From contig CAIXAE010000010.1 of assembly GCA_903917345.1 (NCBI GenBank), positions 62,001-126,000 on the forward strand: DNA of 64,000 nt, written 5' to 3'. Positions 34,912 through 44,548 of the stretch are shown here, piece by piece. The notes beneath the pieces were generated by a model. That model worked only from the letters and a program-made list of their open reading frames with translations, was not told the origin of the DNA and searched no databases. The stretch's first letter is position 1. Every line of letters starts with the position of its first letter. The position numbers were made by a program, and so were the translations under genes. The stretch comes from an uncultured Methylococcaceae bacterium. Lineage in GTDB: Bacteria; Pseudomonadota; Gammaproteobacteria; Methylococcales; Methylomonadaceae.

Positions 34912-35786
34912 TTTTTAACTTCATCCAATTTGAGCATTTTTTTTTCAGCAATAGGTGCAACTTGCGATTTAGGAAACTGCGTGGCTATTCGCGTGAAATA
35001 TTCTCTCGCCTTCGCCGAATTATTCTTTTCCATCTCTATCATACCCAATCTTAATAGTGCATCAGGTACCTTTGCACCATTTGGATATTTCTCAACGACA
35101 TCAACAAACGCTTGAAATGCCGCGCTATTATTTTGCTGAACGCGATAAGCCTCAGCAAGCCAATATTGAGCATTGTTAGCATACAAACTATTAGGATACT
35201 TGCTCAAAAAAGCTTTAAATTGCTCAATTGATTGCGGTGTATGGCCTGTTCTAAGCTCATTATAAGCTGTTGAATAGTCTTGTTTCTCGGGACCAGTTAC
35301 TTCCGTATTAGTAGCTGCAGCCTTAGGTGTAACAGGTGCACTTTCAACCGGCGCTTCAATTGCAGGCGTGGACTTAGTTGCGGGCGCTACTTCTGGCACA
35401 GAAGGAAGTGGAGCAACAGGTGCTTGACCTGCTGGTACCGTTTCAGGTGTGGCACCTGGAGTCGCTTGAGTAGATGAACTCCCCTTATTCTCAATACTTT
35501 GCAAGCGTTCATCAAAATCCGAATACAACTTAGATTGACGCTTCTTTAATTCATCAATCAAAAAGGCTTGTTCATCCACCTTGCCTGTTAACTGCTGAAC
35601 ATCTGACTGCATTTGCTCTAAACGCTGCATCAACTCATACATAGCACTTGATGAAGCAGGAGCGCCAGTATTAGCAGGCACCGCTGCTGTCGCTGGATAA
35701 GATGAATTATCAATAACGGCAGGCAAATCGGCTGCTTGCGCATTACCGCAAGCAGCTAGTATTAGAATAAGGCTCGTTTTTTTCAT
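34908..35786 (-). CDS. cpoB: Cell-division coordinator CpoB (YbgF)
   Basis: Periplasmic TolA-binding protein that links Tol energy state to PBP1B at the septum. Signal sequence MKKTSLILILAACGNAQA (cleavage before ADL); the LAAC tetrapeptide would also fit a lipobox. Residues 45-95 form a trimeric coiled coil (YELMQRLEQMQSDVQQL), then a Pro/Ala-rich linker (about 105-165) longer than usual, then three TPR repeats (AYNELRTGHTPQSIEQFKAFLSKYP). 292 residues. Confidence 0.94.
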   Translation of the reverse strand: MKKTSLILILAACGNAQAADLPAVIDNSSYPATAAVPANTGAPASSSAMYELMQRLEQMQSDVQQLTGKVDEQAFLIDELKKRQSKLYSDFDERLQSIENKGSSSTQATPGATPETVPAGQAPVAPLPSVPEVAPATKSTPAIEAPVESAPVTPKAAATNTEVTGPEKQDYSTAYNELRTGHTPQSIEQFKAFLSKYPNSLYANNAQYWLAEAYRVQQNNSAAFQAFVDVVEKYPNGAKVPDALLRLGMIEMEKNNSAKAREYFTRIATQFPKSQVAPIAEKKMLKLDEVKN

Positions 35787-35794
35787 TACGTAAA

Positions 35795-36364
35795 TTATTT
35801 AGGCAAATAAACAATTTCTGTACGTCGATTCTTTTCCCATGCAGACTCTTCATTGCCTATAGTCGCAGGTTTTTCTTCGCCATAACTCACTACGTTTAAT
35901 TGGCTATCAGATACACCTTGCACTTTCATCATGCTAGCTACTGATTTAGCACGTTGCTCACCTAGAGCGATGTTGTATTCAGGTGCACCACGCTCATCAG
36001 TATTACCTTCAAGAGTAATTCTTTGAGTTGGATTAGCCACTAAGTATTGTGCATGTGCATTAATAACAGGAATAAAGTCTGGCATCACTTCACTGCTATC
36101 TAACATAAAATAAACAGTTCGTTTTGATAATGGGTTATTAGGATCGTTAAACTCAGGGCCTAATGTACTTGCGTAATCACCACCTGAAAAACCAGAACCG
36201 TTGATACCTGATCCATTACCTAAACCATTGGTAGAAGCATCATTAATACCGCTTGATGCGTTTTGGCTACCATCAGTTAAACTTGCGTCTTTTTCATCAT
36301 CAGTACACGCAGTTAAAAAAACCGCACTGATAGCAAAAGCCAATAATGTTTTATTTAATTTCAT
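35795..36364 (-). CDS. pal: Peptidoglycan-associated lipoprotein Pal
   Basis: Outer-membrane lipoprotein binding peptidoglycan via an OmpA-like domain and TolB in the periplasm. Lipobox FLTAC, lipidated Cys20; Gly/Asn/Ser-rich linker of about 50 residues (NGLGNGSGINGSGFSGG) that is longer than in Escherichia coli; OmpA domain with NTDERGAPEYNIALGEQRA. 189 residues. Confidence 0.96.
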   Translation of the reverse strand: MKLNKTLLAFAISAVFLTACTDDEKDASLTDGSQNASSGINDASTNGLGNGSGINGSGFSGGDYASTLGPEFNDPNNPLSKRTVYFMLDSSEVMPDFIPVINAHAQYLVANPTQRITLEGNTDERGAPEYNIALGEQRAKSVASMMKVQGVSDSQLNVVSYGEEKPATIGNEESAWEKNRRTEIVYLPK

Positions 36365-36422
36365 TTTTATTTCCTAATATTAAGTGCAAACTTTAAAAAT
36401 ACGTGCGTCTTAGATCAAAAAC

Positions 36423-37706
36423 CTAAGGTGCCCAAGAAGGTTCACGAACCTCACCACTGTTAAATACTAACTTCTGTTGCATTTTACCATCTAATGACAC
36501 TGCCGATAAGAATCCTACCCGACCTTTTTTAGCCGCATACAAAATCATACTACCATTAGGAGCAAAACTAGGTGACTCGTCAGAAGGACCCGAGGTTAAT
36601 ACATTCACTGAATGATTCCCCATATCCATGACTGCAATACGGTAATTGTTGCCATTGCCCTGCACCATCACTAAACTTCTACCGTCTGAAGAAAAACTAG
36701 CACTGGCATTATAGTTACCTGAGAAAGTGAGTCTTTTCTCTTGGCCACCCTGACTAGATACGATATAAATTTGTGGATTTCCGCCTCTGTTTGAAGTGAA
36801 CACAACGCTGCTACCATCAGGAGACCAATTAGGTTCTGTATCAATAGCCATGCTTCTACTTAATTTAGTTAAAGCACGTGACGATAAATCTAAAACATAA
36901 ATATCAGGGCTACCATCTTTTGATAAGGTTAATGCTAAGCGAGAACCATCAGGTGACCATGCAGGTGCACCATTAATACCAGGGAACTCAGCCACTTTAA
37001 CTCTTTCGCCCGTTGTTAACGTTTGGATATAAATCGCCGCTGTTTTTCTTTCGAAAGACACATAAGCTATTTTTTTTCCATCTGGAGACCAAGCAGGGGA
37101 CATTAAAGGTTCGATAGAAGCAGCAACCGTTTGTGGATTGTAGCCATCAGCATCTGCAACTTGGACTTGATGAACACGCTGAGCATTAGTCGTTACGTAA
37201 GCAATACGACCACCAAACACACCTTTTTTACCGGTTAACTTTTCGAAAATAAGATCACTAATGTAATGTGCTGTCTTTCTTAGGTCTGCACCCGATGAAG
37301 CCATCTTGTAACCTAAAATTTGACTACTCTTATATACATCAAATAATTGGAACTGAACATTGTATTGACCAGGGCCAGCACTCACCACTTGACCAATCAC
37401 CATATAATTTTGGCCTAGACCCTGCCATTCTTTAAAGTTAATAGCAGACGCGGTGCTGGGTTGATTAACCATGGACTGTTCGTCCATCATTTTAAAATAC
37501 CCACTACGCTCTAAATCAGCATTAACAACGCCACTAACATTAACAGGGGCGCTATCAGAGCCAAATGGCACGATTGCGAGAGGGGTAGCACTTTCAACCC
37601 CCTTAGTAATTTCAATATTTAATTCTGCAAAGCTAGCTTCAATGTTAAAACCCAATAAAGCTGTCAATAACAACCATCTAAAAAAATTCACTCTCACCTC
37701 TATCAT
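36423..37706 (-). CDS. tolB: Periplasmic translocation protein TolB
   Basis: Signal peptide in the first about 27 residues, N-terminal alpha/beta domain (about 30-165) and a six-bladed beta-propeller of WD40-like/PD40 repeats ([48 protein letters not shown]). 427 residues. Between tolA and pal as usual. The start MIEVRVNFF may be slightly long; an internal start at a later residue cannot be excluded. Confidence 0.96.
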   Translation of the reverse strand: MIEVRVNFFRWLLLTALLGFNIEASFAELNIEITKGVESATPLAIVPFGSDSAPVNVSGVVNADLERSGYFKMMDEQSMVNQPSTASAINFKEWQGLGQNYMVIGQVVSAGPGQYNVQFQLFDVYKSSQILGYKMASSGADLRKTAHYISDLIFEKLTGKKGVFGGRIAYVTTNAQRVHQVQVADADGYNPQTVAASIEPLMSPAWSPDGKKIAYVSFERKTAAIYIQTLTTGERVKVAEFPGINGAPAWSPDGSRLALTLSKDGSPDIYVLDLSSRALTKLSRSMAIDTEPNWSPDGSSVVFTSNRGGNPQIYIVSSQGGQEKRLTFSGNYNASASFSSDGRSLVMVQGNGNNYRIAVMDMGNHSVNVLTSGPSDESPSFAPNGSMILYAAKKGRVGFLSAVSLDGKMQQKLVFNSGEVREPSWAP

Positions 37707-37795
37707 GTTCTTGGTTTATTTTATGTCCAAATTAATGAGCATCACGTAATGCTTTAATCTTTTTAATTTAACACACACCTAATAATGCCTAAATA

Positions 37796-39085
37796 TTATT
37801 TAGGATGGAATGTGAATGTAAACGATCTAAATTCTCTAGCGAATAATTCTTTATCTGCAGGAACGGGTAAGGGAGACGCTTTATGAACCGCATTTTCGGC
37901 CGATCTATCAAATATCTCATCACCACTACTTGTGATGACTTCAGCATCTATTACAGTACCATCTGACATTAAACGCACCCTAATAGTACATTTTAAGCCT
38001 TCAGCCGCATCGACAGGACGGATCCAGCTTCGATCAACCTTTTTCATAATCGCTTGCTTGGCCTGCTCTGCTTCACCCGCTTGCGCAGCGGCTTTAGCTT
38101 GTGCTGCGGCAGCGGCATCTGCAGCCGCCTTAGCTTGTGCAGCTGCAGCCGCTTCAGCCTTAACTTTAGCCGCGGCCGCCGCCTCTGCATCAGCTTTTAC
38201 TTTTGCAGCAGCCTCCGCTTTAGCTTTTGCCGCGGCATCAGCCTTTGCCTTTGCCGCGGCCGCGTCTGCATCGGCCTTAGCCTTGGCAGCTGCTTCTGCC
38301 TTGGCTTGTTTAGCAGCTTCAGCTTTAGCCTCTGCGGCGGCTTGTTCTTTGGCAGCCTGAGCTGCCTTTGCCGCTTCTGCTTTAGCTTGTTTTGCAGCTT
38401 CGGCCTTGGCTTCTGAAACCGCTTGCTCCTTAGCTTCTTGCGCTGCTTTTGCTGCCTCTGCCTTGGCTTGTTTAGCGGCCTCTGCTTTGGCTTCTGAAAC
38501 CGCTTGCTCTTTGGCAGCCTGAGCCGCTTTCGCAGCTTCAACTTTCGCTAATTTTGCGGCTTCCGCTTTAGCTTCAGCCGCGGCTTGTTCTTTCGCCTCT
38601 TTGGCGGCCTCAGCTTTAGCTTGCTTTGCGGCTTCTGCTTTAGCCTCAGCCGCGGCTTGTTCTTTGGCTTCTTTAGCCGCTTGTTCTTTCGCCTCTTTGG
38701 CGGCCTCTGCTTTAGCTTGCTTTGCAGCTTCTGCCTTAGCTTGTGCAGCTGCCTGTTCTTTAGCTTCTTGCGCTGCTTTTGCCGCTTCTGCTTTAGCTTC
38801 TTTAGCGGCCTCTTCCTTTACTTGTTTTTCAACATCAGCCTTTTCTTGGTCGGCTTCCTTTACTTCTGGCGCTGCTTTTTCTTTAACAGTCTCAGCTTCT
38901 TTAATGGCGGCCGCTTCTTCCTGAAGGCTTGCCGTATCAATCATCGTTGCATGAATAATTTCAGAAGCGGCCTCTTCTTTAGGCGTAGGCTTATAAAGCG
39001 CACTTAAGACAAATAAACCCAGTAGCGTTACATGTAACGCAATCGCTAATAACGTAGGCTTAGTAAATCTATTCTTTTTTTCCAT
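37796..39085 (-). CDS. tolA: Inner-membrane/periplasm spanning protein TolA
   Basis: Transmits TolQR proton-motive energy to TolB-Pal. Domain I: transmembrane helix at about 12-30 with the SHLS-region equivalent LAIALHVTLLGLFVL. Domain II: a long helical stalk (about 50-335) of Lys/Ala/Glu repeats such as AKAEAAKQAKAEAAK. Domain III (about 340-429): SWIRPVDAAEGLKCTIRVRLMSDGTVIDAEVITSSGDEIFDRSAENAV. 429 residues, with many near-identical stalk units at DNA level. Confidence 0.94.
   Translation of the reverse strand: MEKKNRFTKPTLLAIALHVTLLGLFVLSALYKPTPKEEAASEIIHATMIDTASLQEEAAAIKEAETVKEKAAPEVKEADQEKADVEKQVKEEAAKEAKAEAAKAAQEAKEQAAAQAKAEAAKQAKAEAAKEAKEQAAKEAKEQAAAEAKAEAAKQAKAEAAKEAKEQAAAEAKAEAAKLAKVEAAKAAQAAKEQAVSEAKAEAAKQAKAEAAKAAQEAKEQAVSEAKAEAAKQAKAEAAKAAQAAKEQAAAEAKAEAAKQAKAEAAAKAKADADAAAAKAKADAAAKAKAEAAAKVKADAEAAAAAKVKAEAAAAAQAKAAADAAAAAQAKAAAQAGEAEQAKQAIMKKVDRSWIRPVDAAEGLKCTIRVRLMSDGTVIDAEVITSSGDEIFDRSAENAVHKASPLPVPADKELFAREFRSFTFTFHPK
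38290..38840 (-). repeat. Tandem repeats in the tolA stalk
   Basis: Imperfect tandem units encoding (E/K)AKAEAAKQAKAEAAKAAQ-type blocks. Long open frames appear in other readings of the same DNA (for example 38197-38541 minus, 38601-38924 plus), an artefact of the low-complexity codons. The array is prone to length change by slippage or recombination. Confidence 0.7.
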
Positions 39086-39090
39086 CTAGT

Positions 39091-39537
39091 TTACTTGTCT
39101 TCAGGCTTAGTCATTAAACCCACAGTTTCAACACCCGCATTTTTTAATGAGGCCATCACAGTCACTACAGTGCCGTAACTCACGCCTTTATCCGCATTAA
39201 TTAAAACTTTCGTTTTTGGCTGATTAGACAAAATAGCCGCGACTTTAGCATTGATTTCTTCAGGTAAGACGGGGGAATCATCGTCATTATCAGATTTGAT
39301 AAAATATTCGCCCGACTCTTTAATAGAGATAACGATAGGCGGTGTGTTGCCATCGCCCTCAGACTCAACCATTTTAGATTCTGCTTGAGGTAAATCGACT
39401 TCAACACCGGTTTGTAACATAGGTGTCGTTACCATAAAGATAATCAATAACACCAAGGTCACGTCAATGTAAGGTACTACATTGATTTCTCCCATGGGGC
39501 GTCTACGCCCATTTTTTCTACCTATTGGCGCACTCAT
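39091..39537 (-). CDS. tolR: Tol-Pal system protein TolR
   Basis: ExbD/TolR family, 148 residues. One transmembrane helix (about 20-42, INVVPYIDVTLVLLIIFMV) containing the proton-relay Asp in PYIDVTLVLL. The periplasmic domain carries a slightly acidic insertion (SEGDGNTPP, SDNDDDS). Overlaps tolQ by 4 bases. Confidence 0.96.
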   Translation of the reverse strand: MSAPIGRKNGRRRPMGEINVVPYIDVTLVLLIIFMVTTPMLQTGVEVDLPQAESKMVESEGDGNTPPIVISIKESGEYFIKSDNDDDSPVLPEEINAKVAAILSNQPKTKVLINADKGVSYGTVVTVMASLKNAGVETVGLMTKPEDK

Positions 39538-40211
39538 TTTTGATGGGCCTGTCTTTGTAATAAGACGACAAATTCTTCAACAAATAACTCATATCGGCCT
39601 ACCAATCTATCTAAACGGGTAGAAAAACGGTTATACGCAATAACAGCAGGAATCGCTGCAAATAAACCAATCGCTGTTGCAATCAATGCTTCAGCAATAC
39701 CCGGTGCAACCTGCGCCAATGTGGCTTGCTTAACATTACCTAAGGCCATAAATGAATTCATAATCCCCCAAACGGTCCCAAATAAACCGATGTAAGGACT
39801 AATAGAACCGACCGTCGCTAAAAATGATAAATGTTCATCTAAGCGTTCTAGCTCACGTGATAATTCAATACGCATCGCTCTTTGGGCACTTTCAACCTGT
39901 ACGCCTGGCTCAACATTACCTGCCTGACGCATTCTTGAAAATTCTTTGTAACCCGCCAAGAAAATCTTTTCTATTCCTTCTGGCTCAAAATCTTTTGCCG
40001 ATAATTTTCTATACAGATCAGCCAGAGCAACGCCAGACCAAAACTGCTCTTCAAACTCATCGGTAATTTCAACCGCTCTATTAAGCTCTTTACGCTTAGA
40101 AAATATAAATGTCCAAGAAGCTAATGATGCTGAGAACAGCAAAAACATAACAAATTGCACAACAAAACTAGCATCTTTGACTAAATGGAAAATAGATAAA
40201 TCAGTATTCAT
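39534..40211 (-). CDS. tolQ: Tol-Pal system protein TolQ
   Basis: MotA/TolQ/ExbB proton-channel subunit, 225 residues, three transmembrane helices (about 15-38, 135-160, 165-190). Family motifs SISPYIGLFGTVWGIMNSF and GIAEALIATAIGLFAAIPAV. Overlaps ybgC by 11 bases. Confidence 0.97.
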   Translation of the reverse strand: MNTDLSIFHLVKDASFVVQFVMFLLFSASLASWTFIFSKRKELNRAVEITDEFEEQFWSGVALADLYRKLSAKDFEPEGIEKIFLAGYKEFSRMRQAGNVEPGVQVESAQRAMRIELSRELERLDEHLSFLATVGSISPYIGLFGTVWGIMNSFMALGNVKQATLAQVAPGIAEALIATAIGLFAAIPAVIAYNRFSTRLDRLVGRYELFVEEFVVLLQRQAHQK

Positions 40212-40611
40212 TCTTTAACAGCTCTAGTAAGTTTTCAGGAATTTCTTTGGGTCGTAAGGTTTTGGCGTCTAAACACGCAATGCGAACAGTGCTTTTGCAT
40301 AGAATGTCATCCCCTCGGGTAATGTTTTGTTCAAACGTAACGCTTACCTTTTTAGCCAGCACCACTTCGGCACTCACCAAAATTTGTTCATTAAACAAGG
40401 CTGGACGAAGATAATCCACCTCTACAGATCTCACAGCAAAAATTATACCGTTTTTTGCAATTAAATCATCTTGCTCAAAACCCAAAGCTCTGAGCATCTC
40501 CGTTCTAGCACGCTCAAAAAACCTCAAATAATTAGCATAAAAAACCACACCACCCGCATCAGTATCTTCATAGTAAATACGAATTGGCCAATAAAACGTC
40601 TTAAGAGACAT
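40201..40611 (-). CDS. ybgC: Acyl-CoA thioesterase YbgC
   Basis: Hotdog-fold thioesterase associated with the Tol-Pal operon. Catalytic motif YYEDTDAGGVVFYANYLRFFERART with the active Asp in EDTDAGG. 136 residues. Head of the tol genes, 6 bases after ruvB. Confidence 0.95.
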   Translation of the reverse strand: MSLKTFYWPIRIYYEDTDAGGVVFYANYLRFFERARTEMLRALGFEQDDLIAKNGIIFAVRSVEVDYLRPALFNEQILVSAEVVLAKKVSVTFEQNITRGDDILCKSTVRIACLDAKTLRPKEIPENLLELLKNEY

Positions 40612-40617
40612 GCTTAA

Positions 40618-41652
40618 TCATTCAAAATAATCTTCAAAGTCACCCATTTGTTTGGGTGCTGGCAATCCAAAATGAAGGTAGGCATTTCGGGTAACTACGC
40701 GTCCGCGCGGCGTCCGCATGATAAAGCCTTGTTGCAATAAATACGGCTCCAGAACATCTTCAATAGTGCCCCGCTCCTCACTGATTGCCGCAGCCAACGT
40801 ATCTAACCCTACTGGACCACCATCAAAGTTTTCAATCATCGTTAACAGTAACTTTCGATCTAAGGCATCAAAACCATTATTATCCACTCTCAGCATATCC
40901 AAAGCCTGCATGGCGGCCGCCTCTGTAATAGTGCCATCACCTTTGACTTCTGCGTAATCTCGCACACGCCTTAACAATCTATTCGCAATTCTGGGGGTAC
41001 CACGAGAGCGCCTAGCAATCTCATGCGCACCTTTTTGGTCCATTGCAATGCCCAAAACACTTGCAGAACGAGTCACGATACTCGCCAACTCATTAACGGT
41101 ATAAAACTCTAAGCGCTGCACGATACCAAAACGATCGCGTAATGGCGAAGTTAATAAACCCGCTCTTGTCGTAGCGCCAATTAATGTAAAAGGAGGTAAA
41201 TCTAATTTGATTGACCGAGCAGCGGGCCCTTCGCCAATCATAATATCTAACTGATAATCTTCCATCGCAGGATAGAGGATTTCTTCAACAGCAGGATTTA
41301 AACGATGTATTTCATCAATAAATAATACGTCATGCGCTTCAAGATTAGTTAAAAGCGCCGCTAAATCACCTGCTTTATCCAATACCGGCCCAGAAGTTTG
41401 GCGAATTTTAACACACATTTCGGCCGCAATGATATTAGCCAAGGTCGTTTTACCTAAGCCTGGCGGCCCAAAAATAAGTACATGATCCAACGCTTCTTGG
41501 CGCGCTGTTGCCGCTTGAATAAAAATTTCCATTTGGGCGCGCAATTCTTTTTGGCCCACATAATCAGCTAACCTTTTAGGTCGAATAGCCCGATCTTGGC
41601 GCTCTTCGTCAACATTACTGCGTGCAGTGATTAATCGGTCGCTTTCAATCAT
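40618..41652 (-). CDS. ruvB: Holliday-junction helicase motor RuvB
   Basis: Hexameric AAA+ ATPase driving branch migration. Walker [12 protein letters not shown], Walker [10 protein letters not shown], sensor [10 protein letters not shown], sensor [19 protein letters not shown]-terminal winged helix. 344 residues. Overlaps ruvA by 4 bases. Confidence 0.98.
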   Translation of the reverse strand: MIESDRLITARSNVDEERQDRAIRPKRLADYVGQKELRAQMEIFIQAATARQEALDHVLIFGPPGLGKTTLANIIAAEMCVKIRQTSGPVLDKAGDLAALLTNLEAHDVLFIDEIHRLNPAVEEILYPAMEDYQLDIMIGEGPAARSIKLDLPPFTLIGATTRAGLLTSPLRDRFGIVQRLEFYTVNELASIVTRSASVLGIAMDQKGAHEIARRSRGTPRIANRLLRRVRDYAEVKGDGTITEAAAMQALDMLRVDNNGFDALDRKLLLTMIENFDGGPVGLDTLAAAISEERGTIEDVLEPYLLQQGFIMRTPRGRVVTRNAYLHFGLPAPKQMGDFEDYFE

Positions 41653-42257
41653 CTAACAGTACCTTGCAAGGCCAATCGAATAATGTCTTCACAGGTTTTA
41701 TCTTCTGCGCTAATGTTTTGTACCATTTTGCCGGCATCCAAAGGTTTATAGCCTAAAGAACATAAGGCGCTGATCGCTTCTTGTTTTGGATTAGCGACCG
41801 CCGTTGATCGACCTCCGGCTTCCTGAGTAAAGTTCGCCGCCGATGATTCACTTAATTCAGGTAATCGATCCCGCATTTCAATCACTAAACGATCTGCAGT
41901 TTTTTTACCGACACCCGGTAAACGCACTAAGGCTTGTGTGTCATTATCATGAATACAGCGATGAAATTCTTCCGCACTCTGTCCAGACAAAATGGTTAAA
42001 GCCAACTTAGGGCCTACACCATTCACTTTAATTAATGTTCTAAACAAACTTCGTTCAGCTTCGGCAGAAAAGCCAAACAAAATGTGAGCATCCTCTCTCA
42101 CCACCAAATGGGTGTGTAACTTAATTTCTTGATTCAAAGCCGGAAGATCATAAAACGTGGTCATAGGCGCTTCAACCTCATAACCGACTCCATTAACGTC
42201 TAACACCAAAAAAGGCGGCGCTTTATGCACTAATTTACCGCGTAAAAACCCGATCAT
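41649..42257 (-). CDS. ruvA: Holliday-junction binding protein RuvA
   Basis: Tetrameric junction-binding subunit. OB domain ([28 protein letters not shown]), two helix-hairpin-helix motifs ([28 protein letters not shown]) and the C-terminal RuvB-binding domain after a short linker (about 145-160). 202 residues. Overlaps ruvC by 4 bases. Confidence 0.97.
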   Translation of the reverse strand: MIGFLRGKLVHKAPPFLVLDVNGVGYEVEAPMTTFYDLPALNQEIKLHTHLVVREDAHILFGFSAEAERSLFRTLIKVNGVGPKLALTILSGQSAEEFHRCIHDNDTQALVRLPGVGKKTADRLVIEMRDRLPELSESSAANFTQEAGGRSTAVANPKQEAISALCSLGYKPLDAGKMVQNISAEDKTCEDIIRLALQGTVR

Positions 42258-42757
42258 CTCGTCATTCCTTGTTTGGCTAACATAGTTGCGGTTTGCTGAT
42301 AATTACCATGACAAATAGCGATAGCCAAGGCATCACTGGCATCTAAAGATAATTCACCTTGTACATTTAACAATATTTTTACCATATGTTGTACTTGAGT
42401 TTTATCAGCGGCCCCTTTTCCGACCACCGCCTGCTTGACTTGGCGAGCCGCATATTCATAAACAGGAATCGATTGAGTTTGCACGGCACAAATTGCCGCG
42501 CCACGCGCTTGGCCTAATTTTAAAGCCGAATCCGCATTTTTATGCATAAAGACCTGCTCAATCGCCATTTGTTCCGGCTGATAGTTATCCATAATTTCTA
42601 TGAGCCCATCAAATATCTGCTTAAGTCGATCAGGAAAGTAATCCCCTTTAATTTTTATACTGCCACTGGCTATATAGCGATAGCCTCTAGATGTGTTTTC
42701 AATAATGCCATAACCCGTTAATCTTGAACCTGGATCTATCCCTAAAATTCTCATCAA
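42254..42757 (-). CDS. ruvC: Holliday-junction resolvase RuvC
   Basis: RNase-H-fold endonuclease resolving four-way junctions. Catalytic acidic residues in GIDPGSRLTGYG, AIEQVF and DASDALAIAICH. 167 residues; the start may be the second of two ATG codons (MRILGIDPG). First gene of ruvC-ruvA-ruvB. Confidence 0.97.
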   Translation of the reverse strand: MMRILGIDPGSRLTGYGIIENTSRGYRYIASGSIKIKGDYFPDRLKQIFDGLIEIMDNYQPEQMAIEQVFMHKNADSALKLGQARGAAICAVQTQSIPVYEYAARQVKQAVVGKGAADKTQVQHMVKILLNVQGELSLDASDALAIAICHGNYQQTATMLAKQGMTR

Positions 42758-42772
42758 GTCTCTGTGTTTGAA

Positions 42773-43411
42773 TTATAAAATATGTTCTAAAACAAACAAT
42801 AATGACGGATCTGTACTATAAAAATCTGCATTTTCTCGCACAATATCTCTATCAGCCACGCCACCAAAACCAATCACATAAGCACCGGCCTGTTTCGCCT
42901 CTAAATCTGTTTTACCGTCACCAATCATCACCAGCGGTGCCGTTGTTTTTAATCCAGCGACTACAATCGCCTTACCACCGGTTTTGGCCAAGGGAGACGT
43001 TTGGTCAAAACCTGCATAAGCGCCTGCGGCATCAAAATAAACATCAACCGCATGCACATGATCTTCGGGTATACCTAAGTACGTTGCAAAAGGCAAAATA
43101 GCCTGCCTTAAACCCCCGCTGATAATGTGTACCGTTTTACCTTGCGCTAACAAAGTGCTAAATACCTCTTTAACACCCGCCACTATTTCAGCAATATATA
43201 AATCAGCCACCCAGTCGATACTGGCTTTATCCGGTTTAATTAATGATAAACGTCGGTCGTAAACAGCCTCTAAAGAAAACTCACCATTCATGGCCGCATC
43301 CGTTAATTTGGCTATCTCAGCACCCATGCCGACTCTGCTCGCTAACTCATCAATCCCTTCTATTTTGCTTAAAGTGCTATCACAATCAAAGCAAATAACA
43401 TCAAAACTCAT
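42773..43411 (-). CDS. HAD-IB phosphatase, phosphoserine-phosphatase-like
   Basis: 212 residues. Motif I FDCDSTLSKIEGIDELA (Asp9 nucleophile, Asp11), motif II HIISGGLRQAI, motif III Lys in LAKTGGK, motif IV MIGDGKTDLEA. Closest in style to SerB (EGIDELA is the SerB cap motif), but shorter than the classical two-domain SerB because it lacks the N-terminal ACT-like domain. Could be a phosphoserine phosphatase or a related HAD enzyme. Ends 15 bases before ruvC begins. Confidence 0.85.
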   Translation of the reverse strand: MSFDVICFDCDSTLSKIEGIDELASRVGMGAEIAKLTDAAMNGEFSLEAVYDRRLSLIKPDKASIDWVADLYIAEIVAGVKEVFSTLLAQGKTVHIISGGLRQAILPFATYLGIPEDHVHAVDVYFDAAGAYAGFDQTSPLAKTGGKAIVVAGLKTTAPLVMIGDGKTDLEAKQAGAYVIGFGGVADRDIVRENADFYSTDPSLLFVLEHIL

Positions 43412-43462
43412 AACTTCCCGAAAAACAACGTTTAATTAAAGCGTGCAGTTTACCAGCTTTGC

Positions 43463-43468
43463 TATAAT
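43463..43468 (+). promoter_or_regulatory. -10 element for the TlpA-like gene
   Basis: A perfect TATAAT 15 bases before the ATG of the TlpA-like gene, in the short divergent gap from the serB-like gene. A good -35 is not seen. The short leader implies a nearly leaderless start or use of the second ATG (residue 5). Confidence 0.45.
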
Positions 43469-43482
43469 CTCGGTATTACCCA

Positions 43483-44046
43483 ATGGCTACAACTATGCAA
43501 AAATTGACCCCATTATTCAAGCCTTTCGTTAAAAATAGCGGATTTAGCCTACAAAATGCTTTATTGGCGACCGTATTAATTCCCTTAATTATCGCCGTTA
43601 GCATTAATATCTATCAAAACTACTCACCCCGATTAGCACCTGACGTTACTTTTTCTACGCTAACCGGTGAAAAAATTGCCTTAAAGGCACTCCACGGCAA
43701 ACCGGTATTAGTCACTTTTTGGGCATCAGATTGTCCCGAATGCCTTAAAGAAATACCTATCTTTACAGAGCTTTATGAAAACTATCACAGTAAAGGTTTA
43801 GAGATTATTGCGGTAGCCATGCCCTATGACCCACCTAATCATGTTATTGCCCTCAATCAAGAAAAACACATCCCTTACCCGATTGCCCTAGATTTAGATA
43901 CCGAAGTCGTACATGCTTTTGATAATGTACAAGTCACCCCGACAACTTTTTTAATTAACCCTCAAGGTATTATTGATTTGAAAATAATCGGTAAAATTGA
44001 TTTTAACGCACTAAAAACGCATATCGAAACTTATATAAAAGGATAA
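43483..44046 (+). CDS. Membrane-anchored TlpA-like thioredoxin
   Basis: 187 residues. One transmembrane anchor at about 25-45 (LQNALLATVLIPLIIAVSI), then a periplasmic thioredoxin fold (about 55-185) of the AhpC/TSA-TlpA group: VLVTFWASDCPECLKEIPIF with the redox pair Cys-Pro-Glu-Cys, and a cis-Pro region VTPTTFLINPQG. Probably a periplasmic disulfide reductase. Three bases before hemJ; possibly linked to cytochrome or haem assembly. Confidence 0.88.
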   Translation: MATTMQKLTPLFKPFVKNSGFSLQNALLATVLIPLIIAVSINIYQNYSPRLAPDVTFSTLTGEKIALKALHGKPVLVTFWASDCPECLKEIPIFTELYENYHSKGLEIIAVAMPYDPPNHVIALNQEKHIPYPIALDLDTEVVHAFDNVQVTPTTFLINPQGIIDLKIIGKIDFNALKTHIETYIKG

Positions 44047-44049
44047 CTC

Positions 44050-44475
44050 ATGCTTTGGCTTAAGGCGCTACACCTCATATTTATGGTCACTTGGTTTGCG
44101 GGTTTATTTTATCTACCTCGACTGTTTGTTTATCATGCCATGAGCTCAGATGAAATCAGCAATGAGCGCTTTAAAATCATGGAACGTAAACTTTACTACG
44201 GCATTATGACGCCAGGGATGATCATCACCTTTATCTTTGGAATTTGGATGTTAACTGATTATGCATGGGCTATTTATGGTCAAAGTGGCTGGTTACATAT
44301 AAAGCTCAGCCTACTCTTCATCATGGTTATTTATCATATTTTTTGTGGCCTATGGCTAGTAGCCTTTAAACATGATCGCAATCAACACAGTCATGTGTAT
44401 TACCGCTGGATGAATGAAGTACCGGTATTGTTTTTAGTCGGTATTATTATTTTGGCGGTGGTTAAACCTTTTTAA
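44050..44475 (+). CDS. hemJ: Protoporphyrinogen oxidase HemJ
   Basis: 141 residues, four transmembrane helices, UPF0093 family. The conserved His/Arg signature is MLWLKALHLIFMVTWFAGLFYLPRLFVYH; the second conserved region is WLHIKLSLLFIMVIYH. Catalyses oxidation of protoporphyrinogen IX, the penultimate step of haem synthesis in many bacteria without HemG/HemY. Good AAGGA ribosome-binding site; coupled to the TlpA-like gene. Confidence 0.92.
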   Translation: MLWLKALHLIFMVTWFAGLFYLPRLFVYHAMSSDEISNERFKIMERKLYYGIMTPGMIITFIFGIWMLTDYAWAIYGQSGWLHIKLSLLFIMVIYHIFCGLWLVAFKHDRNQHSHVYYRWMNEVPVLFLVGIIILAVVKPF

Positions 44476-44548
44476 CCTTAATGTAATAATGGCACACTAA
44501 CTGCTTGCCACTTTTGATACATTATTTAATCATTGAGTACCTGTATTT

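Noticed and set aside
38197-39007. ORFs opposite and across tolA
   Set aside because: Low-complexity shadows of the Lys/Ala/Glu stalk repeats.
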